Source: Epiperipatus broadwayi
Taxonomy: Eukaryota; Onychophora; Udeonychophora; Euonychophora; Peripatidae
NCBI GenBank assembly: GCA_028023455.1
Contig: JAQFVV010006543.1
Coordinates: 248,001 to 312,000 of the forward strand
Direction: 5' to 3'
Length of the DNA stretch: 64,000 bases
Shown here: positions 49,101 through 61,227 of the stretch, in pieces
Position numbering within the stretch: the first letter of the stretch is position 1
Layout of the letters: the number at the start of each line of letters is the position of its first letter
Notes under the pieces: generated by a model
What the model saw: only the letters and a program-made list of their open reading frames with translations
Told to the model about the DNA's origin: nothing
The model's database searches: none
Made by a program: the position numbers and the translations under genes

Positions 49101-49554
49101 ATCTCTACACATATATACTATAAGTGCTCAGATATATATTAAGATAGACAATCCTCATATATGTGTTTAAGTGTATCAGTGTTATTAAATGGAGTGGAAA
49201 GTGGTGGGTCATGTGAAAGTCTGTGCTCATACCCTATATATTACTTATATATAGACATAGGTATAAATAAGCCTGTGTTTCAGTTATTACATTATAGAGA
49301 TGTCTGCTCATCCTTGCATATGTATTAAATGGATTATGTCCTGTACATGTGGGGTTCAGATTGACCTTAGGTCAACATGGGTGTGACAAGAATCTCGGCC
49401 TCAGGGTGGCCTTTGACCATTCCATCATCAGATTTTCAATTGGATGAATGGTTGAGGAGTTGGAGTGTGGAGTGGATTGGAGCCTGTCTATTAAAGTATG
49501 AGGATTTTCTATCTTAATATATATCTGAGCACTTATAGTATATATGTGTAGAGA

Positions 49555-49620
49555 TGATAGTGTGGACCAACTGATGATTGCTGGTTTAACATGAAATATG
49601 TATATTGGTGATTATTTATC
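49555..49620 (+). ncRNA. Hammerhead ribozyme, family B inverted copy
   Basis: Plus strand: core CTGATGA at 49571-49577, stem II with the same C-A mismatch as the first copy, GAAA at 49593-49596, stem III ATATGTAT (a palindrome only if G-U pairs are allowed), H17 A49604, stem I ACCAA/TTGGT at 49566-49570 and 49605-49609. Confidence 0.83.
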
Positions 49621-49774
49621 TTTTCAACATATATGTGTTTAAGTGTATCAGTGTTATTAGATGGAGTGGAGAGTGGTGGGTCATGTGAAAGTCTGCGCTC
49701 ATACCCTATATATTACATATATATAGACACAGGTATAAATAAGCCTGTGTTTCAGTTAATATGTAGTTTTGTTA

Positions 49775-52700
49775 TACCATCATGTTTTGTGAGTTTATGT
49801 AAATTCATTAAATAACATATTTACCTGGATATAATTTTTTTAAATAAAAAAAAATTAAAGCATTTATTTACATTTTTTCTTACCAAATACTTATGTAACA
49901 AATACTATCATAAATATCACTGTAATACTATATAAAATATTAAAACAATAATCATATATTATAACATTACAATTACTTAGTACAAAAATAACTTTTTAAT
50001 TGATAAAACATATTTATACATGCTAGAGTCTTTTAGCCATTAAATTAGCTGAAAGGGTTAAAGTTCTTCCCATACTGAAAATTAATCCCTTTTTAACAAA
50101 GAGTCCATTTTGTTCTCTTCTTACTTGAAATACCATGATAATATTTTATTATGGTGACCAAAAAACAAACACATACATATCATAGTTGACATTATGAATT
50201 TTTTAAATATTGTCCATGTCCACAATACACTCATTAACAATGTGTTGGATTGCCTGGAGATGATCAATGAAAAGTGAAATAATTTTGTCATAAGTTTTTT
50301 ATTACTTTATTAATATTTAAGCATAAAATGAATTTGAACTATTTTTTCTTTAATTGAATGGCAAAATAAACCAACAATCAACAAGTAGATTAGTGCTGGA
50401 TACTTAATTAATATTAATGATGATGATATCTTTTATTGACAATGGATGAAAGATAAAAATATCAATAAGGTCTTTTTAAAGGTTTAAAATACAGGTCAAT
50501 TTTAATAACTTTTGTCTTCATTAAACTTATAGAAATCATTTTGAAGATATCACATTTTGTCTTGTTTTTAAAGTTGGATGAGACTAGAATAATTCATTTT
50601 CTTTCTTTTTATTTAAATAAATATATATATAGCTTTAGCTTTTTTTCTGAGAACCTGCAACAGACTTTTTACAATAATCTATATAATTTATTGTTTTTAA
50701 CAATTAGAATCAGTGAAGCCATAATCAATAAATTAATTACTTGTTATAACTAATGTCTGTTTTAAAATATATATGATAAATATTAGAATGAATGAATAAC
50801 CACAAAAGTTCAAATCAAACTAAAATTTTAGGATAAGCCAAAATGCATATTCATCTCCTGATGGTTCTATCAGCTTCCAGTAAATTTTCAGTTCCAATGT
50901 CTTTATCATTTCTCTTAAATATAAAATTACATTCTTTCATGACTGTAGGAAGAGTAATACAAGGATAACTATTAGCTTCTCACTCCTTCATTCAGATAAT
51001 TTAATTTGAAAAATAAAAGTAAAAACTAATTAATTTTATTTCCTTCTTTTAATTTTACCACCAATTTTTTTTTATAACTTTCAACCGCAACTTATTTTTA
51101 ATTCCAACACCAACTTTATTTTTAAAATTCTCCTTTTACCTGTGCATGAGAGAATTTTTAATTATTCCCATGTGACTTACTATTGACCAATCAAATCTAA
51201 AATATTGGAGGCAGGACATTCAACACTAACACAAAGCTTACCTTTTAATTAATTAATCTTGAAACTTCTAATTGAAAAAACTTCTAATCACATGTTTGTC
51301 TAGACAATTGCATAATTATCTTTAAGAAAATTATTTAACTTAATGAAAATAACATTTATTTTAAAACACACTCTTTATTAATTAAATATTCTTTATTTAA
51401 AACATTTATTACCTTTATTTTATTGAGTTCTTTATTATAATTATTATTATAATTATTATTCAGTTGTTATAAAATATTATTTTCATTTTTAAAATAATTA
51501 ATACTTTTATTAATTTCCAGTCTTACTTTGTACACACACACTTAAATATAATACACACACATCTATTTTAGAAAATAATAACTTATTTTTAAATATAATA
51601 ATTAAATTAAATAAAATTTAACTAAAAAAATTATCAAATCCAAAACTATTTTCATTCAAATATTGCCTAAATAATTAACACTTTATTAAAAAGGCATTTT
51701 ACTTTTAATCAAACCAAAATAAAACTTAGCATATTTAATAACCAAAGATTACTTAATACAGATACTTTAAGCAGCATACTCTAATTTAATATTTACTTCT
51801 GTTTAGACTGTTAAATTGAAATTTTATGCATCTACCAACAAACTAAATTATATATTTTTAAATGATTATTAACAAGCATATTTAATAAATTGTTTTATTA
51901 ACAAATGAAACATTTAATTTATAATTATATAATTTACATAGAACAAAGTTAACTGAGAACAATCTTAGTTTTATTTAGGGGAAAAAAATTAATTATTATT
52001 ATAAAGTATATATTTAACCTTTAGGGGCTTAAATATATGGTTACAATATGCATGTCTAGATATATATGAGTTATAAAAAGTATATAATAAATATTTAAAA
52101 TTGATTGGATGTAAAAACTAAGACTTATTGTTTTATGTCAAAAGTTTTAAGAGTTCATAAGTACATGTTTTCCATAATCAATAAAAACATAATATTAACA
52201 AATTCTATAGCAACATTAAATATTAATAAGCATGGATGCAACTTGTAAATAACAAATATATATAAAAGTTTTGAACTACTATTTGTCTTTCTACTCAAAA
52301 TCCCTTTCAGATTAATCAAGGCTTGCAATCACAGCTGGCCTGAAATAAAGCAGGGCCCAGAGCAATATTTTCATGTAAGGGAAAAGAGTGTTTACTTATA
52401 ATAAAAATACTTAGATATTTTTAAAAAGTAGTCTTGTTTGCAGAAAAAAATATATTGCTTTACAATTATTATAAATCAAGTCAAGAATGATTTTCTTTGT
52501 TAAAATTTTTATTCATTTTGAATGAGAATTCGCTTTAAAAAAAAGATTCAAAAACATTCAAGAAAATAAAATATAATTTTTGACATTATGTGTATTTTAT
52601 TTTATTTAAAATAAAATTACACAAATTACTACTTATAATGTATAAATTATTACTTATTTATGATTATTTATAAATTATAAATATGACTTTATGCACTTTA

Positions 52701-53335
52701 ATTGAATAAATATTAGAGAACACAAACTAAAATTCATATTTTACAAAAACTTTTTTATTTCCTTGAATATTTTATTGTAAATCCATTAGTAACATTTTCA
52801 TAATTTAGTCTTTTTGGTGAATTCTGACTCAATAGATAAAATTGCTAACAATGAGAATCATTTTTGACCTATGCTGATTTTACAATAACGTGATCAGAAC
52901 ATTATGAAATATTTAAGTATACACACTGTGCATAGCTGGAAAAATTCTCCATCACCACACAACTAGTGCTTCTACAATTGTTAATTGTATTATTTCAACT
53001 AATAGGACCTTTAAATTAGAGAATTTTGGTAGAAAAAAGAAACATAAGTATTTTTAGCAAATAATGAAACCCATTATTATTTTTTTTAGAAAGCATAGAT
53101 CATGCAGACATGGGTCTTGATAAATATGGGTTCTTGTGGAGTTGCATCATTCACATCACCCTTTAGGTAGTCCTTCTTACAGTAATTTTTTTTAAAAAAA
53201 TTTATTTAAAATCTACATCAAAAAGAATTTTGTCAAATTGATGATATCTACTCGAACTCTACAATTTTCTTTTGTTTCTTTAATTATGTAGTTCTATGAT
53301 AATGTTAATTCCCTAATGCAAAAAAAAAGATGACA
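49775..53335. other. No gene firmly recognised; one possible short exon
   Basis: AT-rich. 52311-52374 stands out: a pyrimidine-rich tract ending CCCTTTCAG, 64 bases of clearly richer composition open in one frame (LIKACNHSWPEIKQGPEQYF), then GTAAGG. This could be an internal host exon with introns around it, but I do not recognise the peptide and chance is not excluded. Confidence 0.35.
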
Positions 53336-53338
53336 TTC

Positions 53339-53520
53339 TGTTAGACAATTAAATAAAGAATTTGATGAGCATTGCTTTCAAGTTTGGGGAAGGGATCATA
53401 ACTATAGCACTTCAGCTTGTCAATCCACCTGTTTTTAGATGGACAAGCTGAAGTGCTGTGATTATGACCCCCATGGGTCAAAATCAATGCTCAGTAAATT
53501 GTTTATTTCATTGTCTAACA
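53339..53520. repeat. Foldback with remnant stem-loop of hammerhead type
   Basis: Arms 53339-53421 and 53442-53520 are inverted copies around GACAAGCTGAAGTGCT. The right arm contains GACCC-CCAT-GGGTC followed by AAAATC, which parallels the GACC-CATA-GGTC stem II and GAAACC of family C, with no intact core upstream (TGATTATGA). Edges at TGTTAGACAAT are complementary. Confidence 0.6.
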
Positions 53521-53529
53521 CAATAATTT

Positions 53530-54130
53530 CCAAAGTGGTTGATATAGATCCCCTGGGGTCAATATGAACTTTCAAGGGATTGATAGTTTCAATAAGAAAA
53601 ATCAAGGGTCAACAACAACAAAAATACACCACCTTACTACTGCTATTTGTTTGTTACCTCAAGATATCTATGATTCCAATAGGTATCTAGTTAAGAAGTA
53701 AAATGATTCAAAAAACCACTTTTTTAATGAAAACACATTACATACCGAATTTTCAAACGAAAAGGATAAAATGTGTCATTAAAAGAGTCACACATAAGAA
53801 TGCATGAAAATACATGTAGCACAAACATGTCTGTGCATTGTCTTATCGAATGTATCAAAATAAGTGTGGACATGAAAAAACATTGCATGTCTATACATGC
53901 TTGCAGTGGGATGAGATTATATTAAATATTAGCAAAATCTATCAGTCTTATATGGTCATGCTTTTATAAAACACTATAAATAGGTTCGTTTGATGTGACA
54001 TATACTTATTTTTGATTTGAACTTTGAATATAATTATTTATTGAGGAGCAGTATTACAAAAAAGAAAATCAGATGACACAGTTTATTAATTCGAGTTTGA
54101 ACAAAAATCTTCTGTTCAAGTAAGTACATA
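53530..54130. other. No gene seen; flank of the hAT pseudogene
   Basis: Non-coding in all frames; probably the 5' part of the hAT element, whose terminal repeats I could not locate. Confidence 0.35.
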
Positions 54131-54201
54131 CTTAGTTGTTGTTTTTTATTACAGCGGCTGTCAATTGTTTATTAATAAAAAAAATTTCTTATGATAATAA
54201 T

Positions 54202-55962
54202 ATGTCTGAACCAAAAAAGAAATGCAGACAGTACAGCTTGGTCTATTTGAAGCTAGGATTTGTCCTGTCATTATCAATTAAAAATTTATCAATGTGTCTC
54301 ATATGTGAAGAAGTCTTTAGCAATGACACTATAAAACCATCAAAACTAGCAGATCACTTGAACAGAACTCATCCTGACAAAAAAAGAAAAAGATTTGTCA
54401 TATTTTCAATCACTTAAAGATAAAATTCTGAAGAGACCTATGATATATAATATGTTTGTTTATCATCAAAGCAAAATGATGATCGATTAAGGGCACCATA
54501 CAACATATCCCTACTCATTTGGGAGTCTGGTGAGCTGCATACCATAGGAGAGAAACTGATTCTACTGACCATCATGGAGATATTGAACATGTACTCTACA
54601 AACCTGCACAAGATGTTATAAAAAGGATTTCTTTGAACAATAACACAGTTCAAAGACATATCAATAAAATGAGTCACACTGTGGAAAACTGTTTGTGTAA
54701 TCATTTGGAAAAATAACCCTTTTCCCTCCAATTGGATGAGTCAGCATTACCCGATAATGAAGCTTTGTTACTAGTGTACATTTGCTTTATTCAAGATCAG
54801 AGTGCATGAAGAGCTGCTTTTTGCTAGACTTTACAAACTGACACCAGGGATAAATCAATTTTTACTTTAATGGAGCTATTTTTCAGGGGGGAAATGATTC
54901 CATTGATAAATATAGTATCTATTGTGACAGATGGAGCACCATCTATGATTGGTCATTATCACAGTTTCATAAGTTACCTGAAACAACATGTACATGAAGG
55001 GCTTCTAGTTCACTGCATAATTCTTAGGTAACATTTAGTAACTAAGAAACTTAGAAACAAATTGCATCAATTTCTTCAGTTTGTTATAACAGCTGCAAAT
55101 AAAATTGGAAGTAACACCCTGAATGCTAGACTGTTCACTCAATTATGCAAGGAAACTGATGAAGATTTCTATGGATTGGTTCTCCATTTCAAAATCTGCT
55201 GACTTTCGAAAGGTTTATGTTTGGTAAGATTTTTAGCACTTTTTCAATCTGTTTTAGAGTTTTTGAAAAATGAGGATTCCAGTTTGAAAGAAAATTTGCT
55301 TAAAGAGTAAAACAGGCATTGCTTATTTAACCATCTTATTTGGCAAATTTAATGATATTAATTTATAACTGCAAGGAGTCAATTCGAATCTCATCAAAGC
55401 AAAATCAGTCATATCATCTTTTGTTGCCAGATTAATGTTTTTAAGCAAAATATTGAAAGATCTGAGCTTTCTCAGTTCCCCAACTTATTTAAGATAGACA
55501 CAATCCAAGAAGAAAACAGCTGGCTGTATTTGAACCACTTGGAGGCTCTTCACTTAGATTTCAAAATTAGGTTCAAAAATATTCTATCATTGGAAATACC
55601 AGACTAGATTATAAACCCATACACTACTAGTGCAGAACCAAATATAATTTTGCAAGATGAGCTGATAACCATCAGCACAAATAAGGATTTCAAGATACAG
55701 TTCAAACAGGATTATCAAGAGTTTTCACGTAACAAGATATCCACATCTGTTCCCAGCTCTATGGACTATTGTACAAACATATTTGCTGGCATTTCCATTC
55801 TTGTATCGGGTGGAAAAAAACTTCAGTGTAGTTTTAAACCTGTCTTAGAACAGAGATAGATTGCATATTACTGAACATGGAGATTTAAAAATGCAACTCA
55901 CTAATTTAAAATCGGACATAGATAAATTGTTAACAGATAACCAGGTGCACCCATCTCATTAA
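54202..55962 (+). pseudogene. hAT-family transposase, ZBED5/SCAND3-like, inactivated
   Basis: The N-terminus MSEPKKKCRQYSLVYLKLGF and the BED zinc finger (MCLICEEVF...LADHLNRTHPDKK, C-x2-C and H-x4-H) are in the frame open at 54136-54417. Downstream, in other frames, come TDGAPSMIGHYHSF at 54927-54968, LFTQLCKETDEDFYGLVLHF, LARFLALFQSVLEFL-like text, SQFPNLFKI and the C-terminal TNLKSDIDKLLTDNQVHPSH with a stop at 55960-55962. Many stops and frameshifts break it, so no transposase can be made. The family is recognised from the order of these blocks; the catalytic D-D-E set cannot be judged in this state. Confidence 0.88.
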
Positions 55963-55964
55963 AT

Positions 55965-57640
55965 TCAGTTTTCTAAGCTAATTTATTTGGTATTCTTGTT
56001 TTTATAACTATCATTAAAATCTTTCATTGTTATAATTTTGTTGATGTTTAATTCTATCTGAATATGTTGATTTGATTTTTTTCACTTCATTTTTATGTTT
56101 AATCAAGTGATTTCAATATTTGTACTTATTTTGAATTTATATATTTATTTCATAAATGTCAAAAAAATTTAAAAACTGCTCGTATTTTTTATTGCTTTAA
56201 TTTTTGTTAGTGCAGGTTTCCATAATAAATATTGCACAAGATAATGCCATATTCCATAGTCGTTTTATCTTTTTCAATCATTAATTACAAGTGATTAAAA
56301 TGAAAAGTTTGATATCTAGTGAAATATTTAATATCGAGTACTGAACAAGTTTATTAATTTGAGTAAGTAAAGTAAATGACTATGGTATCGGGTTTTAAAA
56401 TGTTTTTGGGTAAAGAGGTCTGCGCATGAAAAAAGTTTGGAAAATCTTGTCCTAACAGAATGTAATCTTTTATTGCGTTAGCGTATTAACGATGTTCATA
56501 GAATTTCTATTTGAATATATTTTGTAGTTATTATTATTATTATTATTAGTGTTACTTTTGTACAAACATTACTGTAAATGGCTGTAGCTGTTTGGGGATG
56601 TAATGATATAAATAAATAAATTAGATCTCTTATAAAATGGACTGAAAGTTTATTGTCAACAAATTATTTAACTGTGATTTTGAGAGATAACAATAATAAA
56701 AAAACTGTTAACCTTTAAAGTTATTTCATTTAATTTTTTTAAAATTTGAGGGAAGGTAGTAATTATCAAACTTTTATTACATTGTGCAACTGGAGAAATT
56801 GATGGTGTTTCATACTTTATAGATAGTTCTAATTAGAATTTTTTTATAACTTTTTGAAATTGCTGTATTTATACTAATACAAATTACCGTCTACTGAAGC
56901 AAAGAATGCTTTGAAATTTAACACAGGTAAACACAAACATAGTTAAAAGCTGAAGAAACTCTAAACATAATTTCCAATTAATTGAGAAAACTGATATACT
57001 TTTTTTACTTTATTCAGCTAAGAATCGATTCAGAAATACCTAGCTTAATCAAATGAGGGTAATTGAAGCATCAATGCCACATGGCTTTTTCAGGCATTAA
57101 CAAAGCATATTTAATTCTTACATATAAAGTCTTCAAGTTATTTTTTTTTAACAAAAGTAATTGGAAATGTTTAAGGTCTGCTAATAAATATATTAAATAT
57201 TTAACTGCTTTAACTCTCTGTAGAATAATACGCGGCTCTTTTTTTAATTAAAGTAAACAAATAATGTCAAAATATAAACGGTTGTTGTAACAGATCAAAA
57301 ACAAATTTAAAAAATATATTTAACTTATTTGTAAAGCATTTATAGGTTTTAAAGAGTAAATTTGATTCTAAATAGTATTTTTATATTTAATATTTTAATA
57401 ATCACATGGTTAGTTAGTCAGTTATTCGAAAATAGCATTTAAGCACCAAAGTAATACTTTGGTCTTTGATCAAGGAACTTTTAGCTTCTTGAGTCTCATA
57501 ATTCTGCCCACTACTGTGTACAGATAGTTTCAAGTTAAACATTATATATCAGCATCATGATATTAGAATGAAAGTTAGTTTGAAAGTCTACAGTGAATAA
57601 TAGATTTATCAATTTAGTTTTTAATATTATATAAAAGAAA
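55965..57640. other. No gene seen
   Basis: AT-rich, broken frames. A short ATT run lies at 56530-56549. Confidence 0.5.
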
Positions 57641-57641
57641 A

Positions 57642-57697
57642 ATAAATAATAATAATAATAATAATAATATCAATAATAATAATAATAATAATGATAA

Positions 57698-57733
<36 letters not shown>

Positions 57734-57808
57734 GAATAGGAGTAGTAGTAGTAGTAGTAGTAGAAGAAGTAGGAATAGGAGTAGGAGTAGTAGTAGTAAT
57801 AATAATAA
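57642..57808. repeat. Compound (AAT)n-(AGT)n microsatellite
   Basis: AAT repeats pass into AGT repeats at about 57700, with GGAATAGG interruptions, and back to AAT near 57800. The Leu-rich minus-strand frame is an artefact. Confidence 0.95.
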
Positions 57809-57989
57809 GAGCAGCAGTCTGTATGGAAAAAGATGTTTAAAGACATCTTGAACTGAGTTCAAGACTGAAAAAATATGCTCCAATTGCAGTTTAGCTTGAT
57901 ATAGTGTTTTCACTTGACCCTAACTCTATTCCCACTCTCATTGATATGCTAGCTAACTCTTCCATTCTAAGTACTCTGCTTTACTACTG

Positions 57990-58815
57990 TTGAGCAGAAG
58001 AGATACATATCACACTCAATGGAAGAGGTTCACCATTATTCATCCCTACACACAATCCATCTCCCAAGGCTTACCTCTTAGTGCACTGATCTTCATTTTC
58101 TGCATAAATCCCCTATTAAAACATATACAACAGACATTTACAGGCATCCAAATTATACACTCATCAATACATTCCATGCATAGCATGCATAAATGATGTC
58201 ACTGTCTTTCTGCCATCTCATAAGCATATCCCATATTACAAAGCATCCTCAATTAATATACTGCACATATAAACTTAGATACAATGTGAGTAAAATAGCA
58301 GGATGTTTTATATACACTAACAAACCATGCACTCAAATATTCCAGAGAAAGGCAACCTCTTTCTTAGGCTTTCCATTTTACTGAGCTCATTTATAATGAA
58401 GAAAATCTTACAGAAAAGAGTTAAAGAATGCCATATAGATTACTAACTCTCTCTCCAAAGCTTACCTCTCCCTTTATGCTAAAATTAGACCTATTTAATA
58501 AACTCATAATGAATAAGATTACATGTTATTTCCCCATTATTAAATTTTTAAAACCATTTAATTCTGCCATTTTCTTCCTCTGCAACAAGCTATTTTGGGC
58601 AGGAAGACAGTTTTAATGTCAGCTAAGAGATTTACTTATCCACCTATTAATAATAGTCTGAGCCTCCACAGTATGCAAAAAGCTATAAATTCAATTGCAT
58701 CGATAGTTCAAAAGTTCCCAACAATACAATCAGTGTTACAAGTAAGCTTCATTTCTCACTGCACATTACCAATCAATCCTATCAGCATCCAACCAATCAA
58801 CATTTCCCATGACTA
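57990..58815 (+). pseudogene. LINE-type reverse transcriptase remnant
   Basis: Several overlapping plus-strand frames together read as the middle and end of a non-LTR RT. FTIIHPYTQSISQGLPLSALIF...INPLL fits the RT B-motif region (QGxPLS followed by a hydrophobic stretch and PLL). After frame changes come KLTSPFMLKLDLFNKLIMNKITCYFP, LCNKLFWAGRQ and PPINNSLSLHSMQKAINSIAS, like the conserved post-RT thumb segment LW-G-R with GL-L-P. The YADD motif is not recognisable. The clade is not assigned. Confidence 0.6.
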
Positions 58816-58819
58816 ATAA

Positions 58820-59280
58820 ATACATATAGTGGCAGACATATGCCATAGTATATCCAGAAGCCAATAAGGATTTTACTTCTCAATGGTTGGTATCAATAAC
58901 CACCAGCTACTCCACTCCTTCAAAAGATGGTCCCTGAAGCCTAATTTTTTTCATTTCTTTTTAGGGGCAAATTGGCATTTGGAGTAATATTCTAGTTAGT
59001 AGGTAGTAACTGAATAGATTAATGGGATTAGATTTTAAAAATTTGAAAATTAAAAATAATCATTTCTGTACATTTTAAATATTTTTTGAAATAACTAATT
59101 TTAAATACATCATAATTTATTAAAAATATAAAACCTTCAAGATTATTGTTATTGTTATAAACGTTTCTCCCGTTGACAGTCTTAGTTGCTTTCATAGAAA
59201 TATTATCTTAGGAATAATAAAAGATTTCTTTAATTAAATGATTAAAATTTTATACTTTTATAATTTCTTTTAGATTATAT
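58820..59280. other. No gene seen
   Basis: Non-coding, AT-rich. Confidence 0.5.
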
Positions 59281-59546
59281 TCATGTTCGTAGTACCATTG
59301 TTTCCTAAGATTATAAATAAATTTAATATCAGTTTTACAACAGAAATATTTACGATACCCAAGATAACCTTAAATATGATTAAGGTTTCCATGGATGGCT
59401 TTAATTTAAATTATCACTTACAGCTTGGTAGAGTTTCAGAATCTTTTTATGAACATTTTAATGTTTATAGAGATAGCTTGTTAAATCTATATGTTAACTG
59501 CATACTTGAGAACATCAGAGACAATATAGAGTCGATTCAAAATTAG
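59272..59546 (+). CDS. Unidentified reading frame, possible terminal exon
   Basis: A pyrimidine-rich tract ending TTTCTTTTAG at 59271 is followed by 91 open codons (from the ATG at 59283, MFVVPLFPKIINKFN to ILENIRDNIESIQN) and a TAG stop. Codon use is less homopolymeric than in neighbouring chance frames and the peptide has a balanced composition with no low-complexity stretch. I recognise no domain. It could be a host 3' exon, a TE fragment or chance. Confidence 0.25.
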
Positions 59547-59636
59547 TTTTTTTTTAGAAACTCATGATGCAATATTTTCAATCAATATTTATTTTTTTTT
59601 CCACCATTAGATTCCATTCTTCTACTATAACTGTTT

Positions 59637-60044
59637 AATATAAGGGATTCGAACTCAGACTTTCACACAACCCTCAACTCTCCATGCCATCTCATATTGC
59701 TGACCCACCTGATCATACACATGTTGAAAAAATAAATAATCACCAATATACATATTTCATGCTAAACCAGCAATCATAAGTTGGTCCAGATTACTATCCT
59801 CACACATATATACAATCAGTGCCCAGCTTTATATTAAGATAGCCAATCTTCGTACTTTAATGGACAGGCTTTAAACTACTCTAACCCACAACTCTTCAGC
59901 CATCCATTTCATTGAAAATCTGATGATGGAACGTTCAAAGCCCACATGAGAGAGTTGAGGGTTGTGTCAAAGTCTGAGTTCGAATCCCTTTTATTACATT
60001 ATATATGTGCAGGTGTGTGTAAACCTGTAGAGTGTATTAATTTA
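59637..60044. mobile_element. Family B foldback copy, likely 11-bp TSD
   Basis: Outer ends are complementary: GGGATTCGAACTCAGACTTT at 59644 and its inverse near 59991, with CACAACCCTCAACTCTCC just inside both. Between them lies a shortened family B unit with ACCAGCAATCATAAGTTGGT and TCTGATGATGGAACG. TATAACTGTTT occurs at 59626-59636 and 60045-60055, a probable target duplication. About 70 bases of AT-rich sequence separate the right complementary end from the right TSD, so the right boundary is less certain. Confidence 0.75.
59731..59797 (-). ncRNA. Family B hammerhead motif with G5 mutated
   Basis: Minus strand: stem I ACCAA/TTGGT, core CTTATGA (59780 down to 59774; G5 changed to U), stem II TGCT/AGCA with loop GGTTT, GAAA, then ATATGTAT. 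Loss of invariant G5 predicts inactivity. Confidence 0.65.
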
Positions 60045-60059
60045 TATAACTGTTTGTAA

Positions 60060-61205
60060 CTGTTTAACTGCTGCTAAATAATCATTTCTCTACAGATTTT
60101 AAGATTATCAATTTTTTGAGCACAAACAATACTTTACAAATTGTTTTTTACAATGATATTTTTACATTGCGAGAACAATTTATACTTCTTAACCAAAACA
60201 ATTTAATTTTTTTAATTGGCTTTATACAAATATGTTTCCTTTTATATGCATGGAAGATACAATCTTTAATTAAATGACAAAGAAAAAACAAATCAAACCT
60301 TATCCTAATCATACAAATTTATAAATCAAATAGGTTTGTTACCTATCTAATTAAAACTCAGAATTATGGAAATTATTTAATAAATATATTAATGATAATG
60401 CAACTAATATATATATATATTTGTAACAGGATAAAAAATTGCCCTACAGGTTTAAGCAGCATTTTATAACCGAAATGAAAAAACGACGATGAAATAACCT
60501 TTATTATCATCTTTAAATTTAGGATATGATTTGAGAACCATAAGGGAGTCAATTGAAATATTAAAAAGATCAACAGGTTTAAATAGAGCTAATAAAACAT
60601 AAAGTATTCCAGCCTTAGAAAGACCACTTATATTATCTTTTTTTTTTCTAATATAAATTTGAAGTTAATTAATGGTGAAACTGAAAAAAATAAACATTTT
60701 GTTAATTCACATATTCTGAATGCTGTTAATTCACATATTCTGAATGCTCAACTACTTCATGCTCAATCACATTCTTTACTACACCCTCAATCTTGTTACT
60801 ATTTGAAATTTAATGATTTTTCTTTAAAAAGTTAACCTTGGCAATGACAGATGCTATTTCATCAAGTTGGGAAGTAACAAAAGTAATAAATAGTTTAACC
60901 CAAAAACTGCTTTATTTACATTTATATAATCATGAAAACATTAAATTATATATGTGTGTGTGTCAATGCGTGTGTAATTAGTTTGTAAAAGTACAATTTT
61001 CTATGTACTGTCATTTATTGCAGACCATGGGCTTAACATCACCTTCAGAGTGATTGATAATTATATATATATATATATATTAGATATTTTTGTATTATTA
61101 AACATTTACTAAGTTGTGTTTGTAATACATTTAATATTAAAGTAGAAGATTTTAGCAATTTTGTGAACTAAACTTTGAAGATATTTTGGCAGCAGCATAC
61201 AATGT
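60060..61205. other. No gene seen; one 24-bp tandem duplication
   Basis: AT-rich. The unit GTTAATTCACATATTCTGAA plus TGCT is exactly duplicated at 60701-60724 and 60725-60748. An (AT)n tract lies at about 61062-61081. Confidence 0.6.
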
Positions 61206-61227
61206 CTTGAATAGTGGTATAAAAGTG

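Larger units (their letters stand above)
48475..49756. mobile_element. Family B: retrozyme-like tandem/inverted element, 14-bp TSD
   Basis: The unit is about 470 bp: GGGTATGAGCACAGACTTTC at 48479 recurs with one change at 48951. The order is one full and one partial plus-oriented unit (48475 to about 49158), then one partial and one full inverted unit (about 49158-49756). Landmarks: GACCCACCACTCTCCACTCC, the hammerhead, GGTCAATCTGAACCCCACAT. TAATATGTAGTTTT flanks it at 48461-48474 and 49757-49770. There is no coding capacity. Tandem units of this size each carrying one hammerhead fit the retrozyme design known from plant and animal genomes. Confidence 0.9.

Noticed and set aside
54438-54731. 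97-residue minus-strand frame
   Set aside because: Antisense to the decayed hAT transposase, whose plus-strand blocks are recognisable.
57614-57913. 99-residue Leu-rich minus-strand frame resembling a membrane protein
   Set aside because: Translation of an AAT/AGT microsatellite; no start context or homology.
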